The position numbers and the translations under genes are program-made. DNA of 64,000 bases. Source: Primulina eburnea. Its lineage: Eukaryota; Streptophyta; Magnoliopsida; Lamiales; Gesneriaceae. Below are positions 1 to 12,066 of the stretch, in pieces. Location of the stretch: the NCBI RefSeq assembly GCF_022965805.1, contig NC_133106.1, positions 38,691,881 through 38,755,880 of the forward strand, written 5' to 3'. Under the pieces are notes generated by a model. It did no database searches and had not been told where the DNA came from. It saw only the letters and a list, made by a program, of their open reading frames with translations. Numbering within the stretch: the first letter of the stretch is position 1; each line of letters starts with the position of its first letter.

Positions 1-259
1 AAACACTATCAGTGATACCTAGGGAATCAAGGGGCGATGCTACTAGACGCTCTTACCATAATTCGGTGGATTTTATCAGAAAACGATTTCTCACATTCTT
101 ATGATCAAATGTTGGTGCATGAAATGTGGCAAATTAGGGTAACTCTGAATAAAGGAGAATGTCTTGAATCACAATGAGTTGTGAATCCACGGCTAGTTGT
201 ATCCCTGAATCATTGATGGGCAAACAAATATTAGATCATTTGTTCTCGTTGAGAGGTAA

Positions 260-485
260 TAAATTCAAGGAGTTGAATTTATATAAAATTATAAGATGGT
301 AAATTCAAGGAGTTGAATTAATGATAATTAAAATTTGAGAGAATAAATTCAATGAGTTGAATTTATGAAATAGTAAATTCAAGAAGTTGAATTTATGATG
401 TTTAAAATTTGGAGAAAATAAATTCAATGAATTGAATTTATAAGATTTGAGAATTTAAATTATTAAACTCAAAAGTTGAGTTTAT
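260..485. repeat. Array of six short palindromes
   Basis: Six imperfect copies of a 20-22 bp palindrome (arms AAATTCAA and TTGAATTT with a 4-bp centre such as GGAG, TGAG or AGAG) lie near 260, 301, 344, 374, 419 and 465. Spacing is 30-60 bp, so this is not a simple tandem repeat. Each unit could form a small hairpin on either strand. The function is unknown; it is probably part of the surrounding retroelement-like sequence. Confidence 0.7.
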
Positions 486-853
486 TAAATATTAAATTAA
501 ATGTAGCGGGAATTAAGTTTAATGGATTTATAAAAGTACAAGTCCAACAAGTTAAATAATTAAAGTTCTTAATAGAATTTAATATAATAATTAAACTAGT
601 TGGTCTAGTCCAATTAATTGTCAAAGCCCTTTAAATTTAATTAGGAACCTAAATATATTTTTAGGAAATTAGGTCATGGCTTGATAAGATGGTAGAGAGT
701 CCACATAACCCAAGCCTCCAAGCCTCCAAAATTTCAAAAATTCTCTTCTCCCTTCAAGCTCAAAATTTTGGTCACCTTGAAGAATTTTAAGGGTTTTGAG
801 TCGCCTCTTGATTTTTTATTTTCAACGCAAAAACTTCTTCTAAATTTCTATTG

Positions 854-953
854 AAATCTAGAAGATGAACTTTTGTTCTAGTCGTGGACCTGATTCGAAG
901 ATCAAATCTAGAAGATGAACTTTTGTTCTAGTCGTGGACCTGATTCGAAGATC
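854..953. repeat. 50-bp tandem duplication (two copies)
   Basis: Two head-to-tail copies of a 50-bp unit beginning AAATCTAGAAGATG (starts 854 and 904) appear identical. The lack of divergence suggests a recent duplication or slippage event. It lies within the LTR-like remnant. Confidence 0.85.
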
Positions 954-1366
954 AAAGAAAAGATTTTGATGAAAGTTCGTTGGGATTTACAATAAGAGCT
1001 ACATCTGCTTATAACGAAATAGTCGGAGTCAAGTGAAAATTGTTCATTAAAGGTATATAATAAACATCCTATGAATGTTTATTCAATTTAAACAATACAA
1101 GTGTCCAAATATTTTGATTGTCAAAATAAAATTTTTAAAACTTTCATTGTGATTTGGACACGAAAAAACCAACATTCCAACAATTTTTTAATATAAGGGG
1201 TCATGGTTGCTAACCCCTATATATTCTTTGTGATATATATTTTTTAAATATAAAAAGCCGGTATTGCTAACCCCGACCTCTCGTGTTTTTGTTTTTTCAA
1301 TATAAGCTAAGGGTACATGTTTTCTAACCACGTCTCCTCATGATAAATAATTTTTTTAAAATATAA

Positions 1367-1545
1367 AAGTAAGTCTCTTGTGAGACGGTTTCACAAATTT
1401 ATTTTCATGAGACAAGTCAACTCGGTTTATACTAAAAGTGAAAAGTAATATTTTTAGCATATAAGCAATATTTTTTCATGAATCGTTTGAATTGAAGATC
1501 AGTTACACAAAATTACCAGTGAGACCATCTTACATGAGCTTTTGT
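1367..1545. mobile_element. Degenerate copy of the GAGACGGTCTCAC MITE family
   Basis: It shows the diagnostic order of the family: a GTGAGACGGTTTCAC-like block, an AAAAGTAATATTTTTAGCATA core, then TTTTTCATGAATC and a GTGAGACCATCTTAC end. The sequence is diverged from better copies at 11.9, 37.4 and 51.2 kb, and no clear target duplication is visible. Confidence 0.6.
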
Positions 1546-2110
1546 GTTAGTATAAAGAGTCGGAATTACTGACCCCCGCTCTTCTTGATATTCTTTTAAC
1601 CTAAAGAGTCGTGATTGCTCCCTCATGTTATTATTAGTGTGTTTTAATATAGAAGTATATATGATTTGGAATTTTAGCCACACCGACGATGATCATCACT
1701 ATATGCGAACTCTATTATATTTATGACCTTTACGTGGTATATTGTTTACATGATAATGGTCATAACAAATACTCCATTAAGTTTTTGTTTGGTATAAACA
1801 TACAGATTTATCTTTCTTACGTTTAAATGCTCTTTTAGATTTTTAGTTTTATTTCTCCAAAGACGAATTATATATACATGTGCAAATTATATTCATTTGG
1901 ACAATTGGTACACCATTGATCTTACAACCATCATGTCACTGTTCGGAATATGTTTCATGGTCATTGGGAAAACTTGTTTATTCCATTTCAAATAAATAAT
2001 AATGATTAATTTTATCATAGCATATAATATAACCTTTCTTACAAAAAATCTCGAGTAATATCAAAATCAGAACATAATATTAGATTCCTGCACCATGTTA
2101 TTACCTTTGA

Positions 2111-2112
<2 letters not shown>

Positions 2113-2190
<78 letters not shown>
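2113..2190. repeat. (AT)n microsatellite, about 78 bp
   Basis: An uninterrupted AT dinucleotide run of about 39 units. Apparent Tyr/Ile-rich reading frames through it are artefacts of the repeat. Confidence 0.97.
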
Positions 2191-2192
<2 letters not shown>

Positions 2193-4994
2193 AATATTTC
2201 ACCAATATGGAGCAAAGAAGGGACTGAACTCAAATATAAATCTTCCTGATTTTTTCAAGCAAAAGCACAAGGCCTGTCCATTGTTGCTTGGGCTGATTAA
2301 TTTAGGCTCCACATATTGAAATTAATCTGTATGCATTTGTTTTTTAAAAAAAATAAAAATACTAATTAAGTACACGATTAAACATAATTTTGTTATTTTT
2401 TTTTACTATCGAACCTTTATGCATGAACCCAACCTCCTAAATGTCAACTTGCAAAAAAAAATATTTTAGAATGAAATTATTCGAATACGATTTTTTAAAA
2501 TACTAGGTAGCTAGCTTTGAAGTACCAAAAATATTTAATTTAAATCGGTCAAATATTTTTTTGGAATGATGTAAGTAGGGTGGTTCTTTGATCAGAATGA
2601 GTGGAATAAAAAAAACAAAAGAAGTCGTAGGATCGAGCGCTTGTCGCTTTACCAAAAGTTATAGCTAGTAGTAATGGTGTAACTCAAATCTTTTAAACTG
2701 CACAGCAATTCAAGCACCATGGTTCGATCGCTCTACCAAGCAAGAATAATTATTGCACTCGACAGAAATGTTGTGGATTATAAAGATATGGATGTAGATG
2801 TAAATAAAGGTTGCTAGTACATGGATTTGTTTGCCGAGGAATCCCTAGCTGCATATTTTTCATGAGACTTTCACGTTAAGAATTCAACATTGGAGGTCTC
2901 ATTTAATCACTTTGAATAATATCCTTGCCTTCCAATACCGAGTTTGTATATATATACAAAATTTTATATGATTCTAATACATCAAACTTTTTGTAAGACA
3001 ATTGAATCGAGTGACAGGATTGTATACCTTCATATTTTGCAAAATTATAAAATTCTTCAACATCATTTTCACCGAATACTATGATTATTGCAAGAAAATT
3101 CTGCCAATATCGAAAGAGATATATAGATTCTTATACAATCATTTAGAGGTCTTTTTTTAAAAAAATTTCTCTCCAACATATTTTAATACCTAAAAATAAG
3201 AAATATAATTTTTTTTTTTATTTCTTTCTCACAGTCAAAATTTTCCTCCGTTTTGTATTTCCAATATTATCATCACACGTACGTTATTAATACAATATTG
3301 ATTTATCATTTGAAATTGCGGCAAAAATATTTTAAAATTATCTCTCAAAAATTTAATTATGCGAGTTTCTATATCAAACTTTCCATGAATATGTTCTTTA
3401 GACAGTAAGGTCACCACTCCATCACAAATCCAGTCAAACTTCCGATCGAGCATGATTTGACAACACACAGGTAATGTTTGCAAATGCTCAAAAAAAATTG
3501 ATTATAAATTTTTCCTGTGCAAAGTGGCAAAATTTTGAACAAGAAAAATCCGCAATCACTTTTTAAGTATTTGCAAACACTACCGTATATAATAATAATA
3601 ATAGCAGCTCTTAGCTACTAACATCAATAATTTCACTTTATTTTTCAAAAATGATTTTCATTATCTAATGTACAAAAATTAACAAGAGATTCTAGTTTGA
3701 ATTGATTCTTTTATTCTCTATCTCAACGATGATGCTCCTTCAAAATATTCACAACTTCTTCAAGTGAAGGACTTGTCTGATTGCGATGTCTTTCCCTTAA
3801 AAAAGTGAATAACATGTCCAGGTAAAATCTTTAGTTCAAATGTTATTATTATAAATAAATCAAGTCAATAGAAGAAAATTATGAAAAAAAAGGAAAAAAA
3901 AAAGTTTCTGATTTGATGTCAATAATTAAACGTCATGTTTCGATCTTTCTATCATAAGAGTCAGTTATTGCATTCAACAATCTCCTTCTCAATAATTGAA
4001 TTATCTGCAATTCATAGAATTCGAACACGTGACATTGACGTGTTTGTTGTTTTACCAAAAAACTATATATAGTTGGTGGGAAGGTACAACTTATTTCAAA
4101 CGTCATATTTCGATCGCTATCCAAGCATTACAATTATTTATTTCACCCCAACATAATTAAAATTAAAATCAGTTGCATGATTCTATAGTCATTCAAAAAA
4201 ATAATCGAAATTATTGAACCATGGCATGCATATACGTGCAAAATTGTTTACCTTTAACTTTTTTCCCTCGAAACCAATCAATTACTAAAAGTCCCTTACG
4301 AATTATAATAATTTTTTAAGTATAGAATCCAATCAATTTCCATTGATAGTCTAACTCACTAGTGTTACTGGTTTTATATTATACATCAAAATCGGTGTAC
4401 TTTTTATTACAGAAAGATTTTAGACAAATAATGGAACCCTATTTCACAAAGACATTCGATGTCTGTAATTTATTGGCGAAGCATCCAACATTGATCTTTT
4501 CAACTGGGAATTTTAGCAAATAGATTTGATTCTGATCACTGTTTTATCCGTACACGTGTCTCATATATGTGAAATCTTGTGGTTCACAATTCATTTATTT
4601 TTCCTTAAATAATATTGAAAGAATTATTTTGGCTAATCCAAACTTCCACATATATAAATTTTATTTCTCGTTAATAATTACTTGAATGGATATTAATTTT
4701 GAAATTTGATCTATTTTTATTATTTAAGAATCCCTAAAAATTAAGTCTCATGTGCAATAGTCTCGACGGATCAATTTGGTCCATATATGCAGTGAAAATT
4801 AATATTATTGACAAAAAAAAAATCATTACTCAATATATTTTTTATATAAAAAATAATAATTTCACTCAAATCAACATATATTACATAATATTTTTTCATA
4901 ATATAACTAACAAAAAATAATATTTTTGGAGTGAAAAATAATACTTGGATATAAAAAAGTAGTATATTTCATAAATCAATAATTTTGTTCAAAT

Positions 4995-5062
<68 letters not shown>

Positions 5063-5900
5063 GCTTATATTATTATTCATCAGGAAATGAATAGCTAGGT
5101 TTGTTAATTTATATCAAATCTTACTGTTTAATTAATACTCTATGATTCAACAATAATTAGATTAATAACTTTTTATCTCATTCATCCCTTATTTAAAGTG
5201 AAGGTTCATCTGAATTATGCCGTTATTTTATTTTTAAAATTCTTGCGACGTTTCGTTTTACACTTTATAATTTTTTAAATGCAGGAAATTAATATATGCA
5301 AAACTATTATTTGATAAAACTTTAAACTAAAAAATACGTACATCTCAATATAATAACATTTTATCGAATAGCCCAATAATTTTCATTTTAAAATCATTAT
5401 CAAGTAATTATATTTCCAATTCCTTCCCGCGGCCACGTCATAAAATGCCACCTCGTACAAAAACAGCGGTCAAATTTGTGACTCCCCGACAACCTCGGTT
5501 TGACTACATCGTACTAAAATATCTCGACAAATTATATTCTATATATAAATATAACAAACTCTTTGTTATTTTTTTCTTCCTTCATTATTTAAAATATAAA
5601 ATAAATTAACAGCCATATAAATTTCAACCTCCCCATGCTTAATATAGCAAGTAATATATATTTTTTCTCTCCCTTTTCTCCTCTAAATTATCTCTGTCAT
5701 CCCCTCTAAAAAAAAGGTCTTTCTCATCTTATTTGATCTAGATGAAGCTTTTGTCTTCTTCCATCAATTTCAATCTTCACGAATTCTAATCCAAGCTCGG
5801 AAAAAAGATTAATTATTCGTCGGAATGAATTGATAAATTAATATCGCAAGGTTATTTACGTTTGGCAGGGGGGGGGGAGCTGATCTTGAAGGTTTCAGCT
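2191..5900. other. AT-rich intergenic DNA without a supported gene
   Basis: Short frames near 3235-3483 and 3933-4124 show no family resemblance or codon-like composition. The stretch contains an (AT)n run at 4997-5059 and a fragment at about 4735-4990 resembling half of the GAGACGGTCTCAC MITE. The last several hundred bases before 5942 are the likely promoter and 5' UTR of the CCT gene; the CT-rich stretch near 5660-5760 is typical of plant leaders. Confidence 0.6.
4997..5059. repeat. (AT)n microsatellite, about 63 bp
   Basis: An uninterrupted AT dinucleotide run in intergenic DNA. Confidence 0.97.
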
Positions 5901-5941
5901 TTGCAGTGCGTTTGATCGATTTGGTGGGATCAAGGATTTTA

Positions 5942-6086
5942 ATGATGTTGGACGACATGGTTCATCCTCAAGATCAACAGATTCCCATCGTAAGTATTGC
6001 ATGCCTTATAAATGGTATCTTATTTCACCTTTTGTCTGCCTTTGTTTTCACATTTTTGGGATCGATCCAGAACATTGAATCATGCA

Positions 6087-6150
<64 letters not shown>

Positions 6151-9100
6151 TTCTCGATTTACCATTTCCCTCACATTTTTGCTCTTATTTTTACACAGAC
6201 ATGCACAAATACATATCATTCGGTTATATAGGTGTACGTGTTTAATCATCCATGCATAGCTTGATGTTTCACGAAAAATGTTTAACGTATTTAAAACGGG
6301 TGATTTGATCGATCGTGTTAATTATACTCCTATTTTATCCACTTACGAAGGTTATTATTATTTTTCTGGTTAATTCCAGTATTTGGGATGGGGTGTGTAT
6401 ATTTTTACATATAAATTAAATATGGATTGTTCATAAATCAAAAAGTCTATGTATCAGTTCTTGAAATGATAAAAATGTTGTTTCTTAATTTATTTTTACA
6501 ATATGGTTTTTATAAACTTAATTTAGTTATATTGTTGTGGACTGACCAGTTTAAATTTTATTAATCAATCTTTTCCTATAAAATTTGCAATGTCAAACCC
6601 TTTTATTTCTTGAGCACTGGTTATATGTGCTCCAGCATAACAGAAAATAGCAATGTAATTTTCTGTTTTTTGTGTAACATATATATATATTATTTTACTA
6701 GGATATAGATTAGTGTTAGATAATATTTATTGAGATAATTTAAACTTTTATATAATTGGAGAAAAATTGGAAAAAGATAAAGACATGTACAAAAATTACT
6801 AATAACTCACACCGGTAAAATAAAATTAAAACTGTAAAGAAACTTTGGTGTCACATTGTCATACGACAATTAGTTAATATGAAATAATTAAGTTTAATAA
6901 TATAGTATAAATATTGATCACGCTTCTTTTGAAATCACGATGGAATAATTAGCATTTTGGGCTACATTTTCAAGAGTTGGATTCCTTTATTCAGTTCGAC
7001 TGAGAAAGGAATTTAGTTTATGGAAGCACTTCACGTGTCTGATTTAATAGGTATAAATGTCAATAAATTCCCAATGTTTGTCCATAAATAGGACATTAGT
7101 TCCACCTTAGCAAAGGTTGAAATACCGTGAATTTCCTCTTTTGAAAACCTAATTCTCACTTCCCACAAGCCACATGGACACCACAAACTCGCCCAATTTC
7201 CTATTTTCTGCAAAAAAATCTAACACCAATAAGATTACAAGATCTCCATGGAAGCCTTTTCTAGTGGTGGCTTTCATTTGATGATCAAATCATGTAGGCA
7301 CATATTTTCTTGGGTGCATGAATTAATTAAAGCAACAAATATATACAATTGATTGTCTTTGTCTTGTCTTGTATCACAATGCTCGCAACAAATTTAATTG
7401 TTCAAAACTAATTTTAACATCATATTTACACACTATAAATCAAAGTACTGGCGTATTGCTAAAGTATCAAAAGTTGTTGGAAAATTGGCCATTTGGTCGA
7501 TACAAACCTAATTTTTTTTTTTTAAATTTCTAAAATCTACACTGCCAAATATTGATACAAAGAAAAAAGATTAGTAATGAATATCAATCAAATTCCAAAT
7601 CTACAAATTTTGAAACCGTGTTAAATGACAAGTAGTAAATCTTTTGTAAGTGAGACAGGTTGACCTGATCTATATTTGTAGTGAAAAATAAATTTTTTGA
7701 CAAAAAATAATAATATTTTTTCATGGATCGAGTCGAGTAGGAGAACCGTTTCAGAAAATGAACCGTGAGATGGTTTATATATAAACCTCAAAATCTAAAG
7801 TGGGTTTAATTAAGCTTTATTATAATTTAATAATTAATAATGTCATTTTGTTTAATAATTTTTTGGTTGTCACAAATTTTCTTGACAGGATGAAATTACT
7901 AGCCCCCTTGGAGCTCAAATCTTCGAGTTTTGTGAATCTGAATTATTTCCCGAGACACTACAAAACTCTGAAGTTGCATCAAGTTCCAATTGCTGCTATG
8001 AGGAGCATTCTTCCTATCCCACAAATCTCTCTGTTCCACCAGAAATGAATAATAACTACAATACGACCTTCAAAGACACAGAAATTCAGCTGTCTGCTGC
8101 CACCGTAATGGCCCCATCCACCCCCGGAAACCAGCACCTATCCGTTATATTCGACCCAACAGACGACCAAATAGAGAACGACATTTCAGCATCAATAGAT
8201 TTCAGCCTTTCTCCATCTTTTCCAATTCCAAATCATCACCAACACATGATCAACACCAATAATCAAGAACCATTTGCAAACTCTTCGATGAACAACCCGT
8301 TTTTGTTAGACGTGGCTGATGGGCAATTGCACAAGGCTCATCAGTACATGCCCGAGAGGCGGCAGACGGTGGTGGTACCACCATCAGGGATGGTTCCAAT
8401 GCTGGGGCCGCCACTTCCGGCGGCAGGTTATGAAAATGAATGTGGACTGAATTCTGTTCCTCCTTACATCCGTTTGAGGCCACCTTTACCGGGTTGTGGG
8501 ATTATGGATCCAGTGCTTGGACAGTATTTGAATCCAGGCAGCACGAATGCGCCCTTCTCTGCAGAAAATTCAGGAATTTTTACAGGGGGTTCTTTGTTGA
8601 TGGGATCTGATTTTTCAAATCAGGAGTTGGAGTTCCAGAGTGAAAATGGTGGCCTTTTCATGCCTGATTCCATGCCAAGAGGCTTTAACTGCGGCAATCA
8701 GCTTCATGTACAAATTTCCAGCTCTGGGGTTCAAGATTGTGTTATTTTAATTTGAATTAAAACTTGGTTTGATATGTATTCTGGGTTATTGGTATCAATT
8801 GCAGGTGCTTAGCAGTGAGAGCCAACATCTAGTCCATGGAGGGGCAAGCACAACAAATCCATTGGCATCAGAGTTGGATGATCCCACGTTTAAGGTCGGA
8901 AAGCTCTCCGTCGAAGAAAGGAAAAGGAAAATTCATCGATACATGAAGAAAAGGAACGAGAGGAACTTTAGCAAGAAAATCAAGGTTATCCCCTGGCCTC
9001 CCTCAATCATCTATTAAGTTATTACAACTTAGATGGATATGTATGCATATAAAAGTATTTAGGGACAGAAAATTTTCTTTTCATAAAAATCATCTAATAC

Positions 9101-9544
9101 AGACAGTATAGTATCAAGTAATTCACTAATACTCAAAGCTCCAACCCTGTACGTAAATGCAGTATGCTTGCCGCAAAACACTTGCAGACAGCAGGCCTCG
9201 GGTTAGGGGACGATTTGCTAAGAACGATGAATTAGGAGAAATGAACGGGAGAAGTGGGTGCAGCAACCACGAAGATGACACAGATGAAGATGTTAGCCTC
9301 TTTTCAAACCAAATCCCACACCATCACCAACGTAAGGTATGTATACCTCAAATTTTATTTTCCTTAATTTGAGCATTTGTCTTACACCGGTTTTAGCTTT
9401 TGAAACACGAGTAGATTAACTTCAGGCGTGCACATGTAGGTTGTGGTGAAGGAAGAAGATGATATAGACGACTCAGATATATTTGCACACATCAGTGGAG
9501 TGAATTCCTTCAAATGCAATTACCCAATCCAATCTTGGATCTGA
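5942..9544 (+). CDS. CCT-domain transcriptional regulator (CMF type)
   Basis: Five coding exons: 5942-5989, 7889-8707, 8805-8984, 9163-9336 and 9440-9544, all joining in phase 0 at GT-AG sites, giving about 441 residues. The protein starts MMLDDMVHP, is followed by a block like SPLGAQIFEFCESELFPE (residues about 21-38) known from plant CCT-motif-family proteins, then a Pro/Ser/Asn-rich middle. The CCT motif spans residues about 327-371: a basic helix with RKIHRYMKKRNERNF, then YACRKTLADSRPRVRGRFAKN. It is split by intron 3. No B-box zinc finger is present, so it is a CCT-only protein rather than a CONSTANS-like one. CCT domains act in the nucleus, contacting DNA and NF-Y subunits (family knowledge). 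An acidic tail follows (EEDDIDDSD). The exon 2 donor is uncertain: a second in-frame GT exists at 8729. Intron 1 is about 1.9 kb and carries an ATT microsatellite. The exact target is unknown. Confidence 0.88.
6088..6150. repeat. (ATT)n microsatellite in intron 1 of the CCT gene
   Basis: About 21 ATT/TTA units in a row. It generates spurious poly-Leu, poly-Tyr and poly-Asn frames on both strands. It lies about 100 bp inside intron 1. Confidence 0.95.
7640..7790. mobile_element. Degenerate copy of the GAGACGGTCTCAC MITE family
   Basis: It lies in intron 1 of the CCT gene, about 100 bp upstream of the exon 2 acceptor. It keeps AAGTGAGACAGG, a GTGAAAAATAAATTTTTTGAC core, TTTTTCATGGATCGAG and a CGTGAGATGGTTTATAT end. 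Diverged, with no clear target duplication. Confidence 0.55.
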
Positions 9545-9795
9545 GAAAGAGTTTCACAATACCGACGACGCCTTTTTCTAAGTGATTTTTTTTCCTCGAT
9601 ATGGTAGAGAACATATATATAAATATATAGTTACTTATGTTTAAGCTCTTATACTAGTCACAATAATTAATCATGTTTTATTGCATAACTCATGTGTATT
9701 TTTTGTTTACATATACCCCATACAAGTGAGTGAAGACGACAAATCTTGTAAAATCTTTAACAATTTAATCTTGTGAGCGTTCCTAATTCGAGAAC

Positions 9796-10201
9796 GGTTA
9801 AGATTGGAACTTGGACCTAACTCAGCCCTAAAATACCACTGATGTGGGACAACTAACACACCCCCTCACGCCCAAGAATAAATATCTGGAGCGTGAAATT
9901 TACAAATGACTCAATTATGGACAGAACGAGTGTCCCAACTATGAGCAAACACACCCCTCTCACATCCATGAATGAACATCTGGAGCGTGGAGGTATACAA
10001 ATGACCCAATTATAGATAGAACGAGTGGCTTAATTACAGACAGTCCAACACATAACGGTGGAACCCGGGCTCTGATACCATGTTAAAATTGGAACTTGGA
10101 CCTAACTCAATCTCAAAAACTAGCTCAAAGGGGGAGGATTGCCCAAAAACCATATATACAACTCCCAGACATTAAATACCACAGATGTAGGACAACTAAC
10201 A
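9796..10201 (-). mobile_element. TRIM (miniature LTR retroelement) with 5-bp TSD
   Basis: A 406-bp element flanked by a perfect 5-bp duplication AGAAC (9791-9795 and 10202-10206). The terminal direct repeats are 9796-9858 (63 bp, internally deleted, first base T to G) and 10081-10201 (121 bp); both share GGAACTTGGACCTAACTCA and end GGACAACTAACA. Next to the right repeat, the reverse strand reads TGGTATCAGAGCCCGGGTTC (10061-10080), a near-perfect match to the initiator-Met tRNA primer site. A purine tract on the same strand lies beside the left repeat. The roughly 220-bp interior encodes nothing and contains an imperfect direct repeat around CATCTGGAGCGTG. It must be mobilised in trans. Confidence 0.9.
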
Positions 10202-10206
10202 AGAAC

Positions 10207-10467
10207 ACTACTGGAGCAGCTTTTTTGTTGGAGAATTTGTAAATAATTATCAAAATGTTAGTAATTAACAATACGATAAAAGCATACATCCTAGTTCCAC
10301 ATTAAATCCATAACCATTATTTTTAAAATTATTCCACCAATGACTTTCCACATTCTGCCACTAATATATACGTTTCAAATAAATTAATTTTAAATTTATT
10401 CACATATACAAAATTGAACTGAATTTCACATCCTATCCATATCAAGTTATACACGAGTGAATTGTAA
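10207..10467. other. Short intergenic spacer, 3' flank of PGR5
   Basis: AT-rich; presumably holds the 3' UTR and poly(A) region of the PGR5 gene on the minus strand. No other feature is seen. Confidence 0.5.
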
Positions 10468-11583
10468 TCATGCAAGAAATCCAAGGCGTTCTCCATTTTT
10501 CTTAGCAATTCGAATCAATCCTTGCCGTTGCTTTGAGTCTGCCCCTATGGATTTGCAAAACTCGGTTATTACCTGAAATTTTTTTATGCAGCATCATCAA
10601 ATGATTAGAAAGGACATATATAGTTTAATAGGAAAAAAAATGAATAATAAGAAGAAGAAAAAAGAAAGTAAATTGCAGTTTGTATGAAACAAAAACTAGC
10701 TAGCTATATGCCGTGTTTTGTGTTGGGATGCAACCAAAGTCCTACTATTGGAAGATCTAAAGAAAGATCATTGGTTTATAAAGATGAAATGATATCTCCA
10801 TTGGTACGAGTCCTTTTGGGTGGTTCAAAAACAAGACCATGAAGATTAAAATTCAAAGTGGACAATATCATATCAATGTGGAGATATCCGGATTCCGTTG
10901 CTCCTAACAGTAATATCAGAGCCATGGTCTAGATCGAGCCGTGTGAGTGGACGATACCTAAACGAAGGAGGCGAGTGTTCTCAGTAAAAATCCTTGATTA
11001 AACTCTCGAGGTGGTTGATGTTCCCGGTATTCATGTAAAACGTGCACTCCAATACAGTGAAGTGGAGTAACCTCGATTGGAGGACGAATAAGACTTGAGA
11101 GGAAGCTTAGACTATGAGAATAATAGTAGGAACTTCGTTTGAGAGGAAGATTGTTGGGATGCAACCAAAATCTCACGTGAAAGATCTAGAGAAAGATCAC
11201 GGATTTATAAAGATGAAATGATATCTCCATTGGTTGCATCCCGACACTTTGGATTCTTGATCGATCACCATTTTCAATTTCAGAAGACCGCGCTAATGGA
11301 TGATTAACAGCGAGTTTTATACCTGGGAGTGCAGAGCAATGGCTTTGCCCCTCAGCTGGTTGAACTTCTTCTTCCCAATAATGTTACGCGCCACCACAAC
11401 AATTGGAGCGAAGATGCCTTTCCCTTCATTCACGTTCCTCATCACCGGACGCAACCGAACCGGCCGCGCCACCCTGAAATGTGGCGGCGCCGCCTTAGAC
11501 TGCAGCTTGGTGTGGTCTTCGCCTCCGGCGATGGACGTTCCCCAGCTTCCCAGAGAAGCAGCTGCAGAAAGCGAAGTAGCCAT
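10468..11583 (-). CDS. PGR5: PROTON GRADIENT REGULATION 5, chloroplast
   Basis: Two exons on the minus strand: 11583-11323 (87 codons) and 10572-10468 (34 codons plus stop), joined in phase 0, for 121 residues. PGR5 takes part in cyclic electron flow around photosystem I at the thylakoid membrane, working with PGRL1. The mature part is readily recognised: MRNVNEGKGIFAPIVVVARN, GKKKFNQLRGKAIALHSQ, then VITEFCKSIGADSKQRQGLI and KKNGERLGFLA at the C-terminus. The first roughly 48 residues are Ser/Ala-rich and basic, as in a stroma transit peptide; the length is close to the family's usual 125-135. The start is the first ATG that gives a transit peptide. The 750-bp intron contains a TRIM-like element in the opposite orientation (10721-11246). 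Both splice sites and the reading frame look intact. Confidence 0.96.
10721..11246 (+). mobile_element. TRIM-like LTR element inside the PGR5 intron
   Basis: Direct repeats at 10721-10909 (189 bp, ending CTCCTAACA) and 11152-11246 (95 bp) both start TGTTGGGATGCAACCAAA and share TTTATAAAGATGAAATGATA. TAATATCAGAGCC at 10911-10923 is a mutated version of the Met-tRNA primer site TGGTATCAGAGCC, and the purine tract GAGAGGAAGA (11141-11150) sits just before the right repeat. Flanks TTTTG (10716-10720) and CTTTG (11247-11251) are a possible 5-bp target duplication with one change. The right repeat lacks about 90 bp of the left one. It matches my memory of the common plant TRIM with a GGACAATATCATAC motif. 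No ORF. Confidence 0.8.
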
Positions 11584-11868
11584 TTATTTTCTACTGGAGA
11601 TGAAATCTCGGGTCGAGTGATAGAGTAGAAGATTTCGTTGGCCATTTGTTTAGAGCCACAAGAAAGTGGTTGGCCTAGATTTTTCTTTTCTTTTATTTAT
11701 TATTCTTCATTAATTTTAGGTATCTCAAAATAATTATAAAAATTACTTATTACAAGATTTTATTCTAAATATCTAATTTGCCGACTCATATGTCGAATTG
11801 AATGTTTAATGAATAATAACGTGGTAGTTGGGAGAAGTGCTAAGTAAGTTATGGATTTAAATTTATTT

Positions 11869-12057
11869 GAGTGGGTCTCATGTGACATCGTTTTAGTGTC
11901 TCACGGATCCTAATCATGAGACGAGTCAACCCAACTGATATTCACAATAAAAAGTAATACTCTTAGCATAATTAGTAATACTTTTTCATGGATGACTCAA
12001 ATAAAAGATCCGTCTCACAAATATAACCCGTGAGACCGTCTCATACAAATTTTTGTC
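11869..12057. mobile_element. GAGACGGTCTCAC MITE with perfect 9-bp TSD
   Basis: A 189-bp element starting GAGTGGGTCTCATG and ending CATACAAATTTTTGTC, flanked by AATTTATTT at 11860-11868 and 12058-12066. It contains the family core ATAAAAAGTAATACTCTTAGCAT and an inverted GTGAGACCGTCTCA end. A 9-bp duplication is typical of Mutator-type (MULE) insertions. Confidence 0.9.
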
Positions 12058-12066
12058 AATTTATTT

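Larger units (their letters stand above)
1..1200. mobile_element. Probable LTR-retrotransposon remnant
   Basis: No coding frame is seen. The stretch reads like the non-coding part of a plant LTR element: it contains an array of short palindromes (260-485), a 50-bp tandem duplication (854-953) and short direct repeats, and lacks genic composition. I recall similar sequence around Ty1/copia elements of other plants, but no primer-binding site or matching second LTR lies inside the window, so the assignment is tentative. It may continue to the left of the window. Confidence 0.35.

Noticed and set aside
2039..2319. Tyr/Ile repeat ORFs on both strands
   Set aside because: Direct translation of an (AT)n microsatellite; no protein support.
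6012..6259. Poly-Leu, poly-Tyr and poly-Asn ORFs
   Set aside because: They come from the (ATT)n run in intron 1 of the CCT gene.
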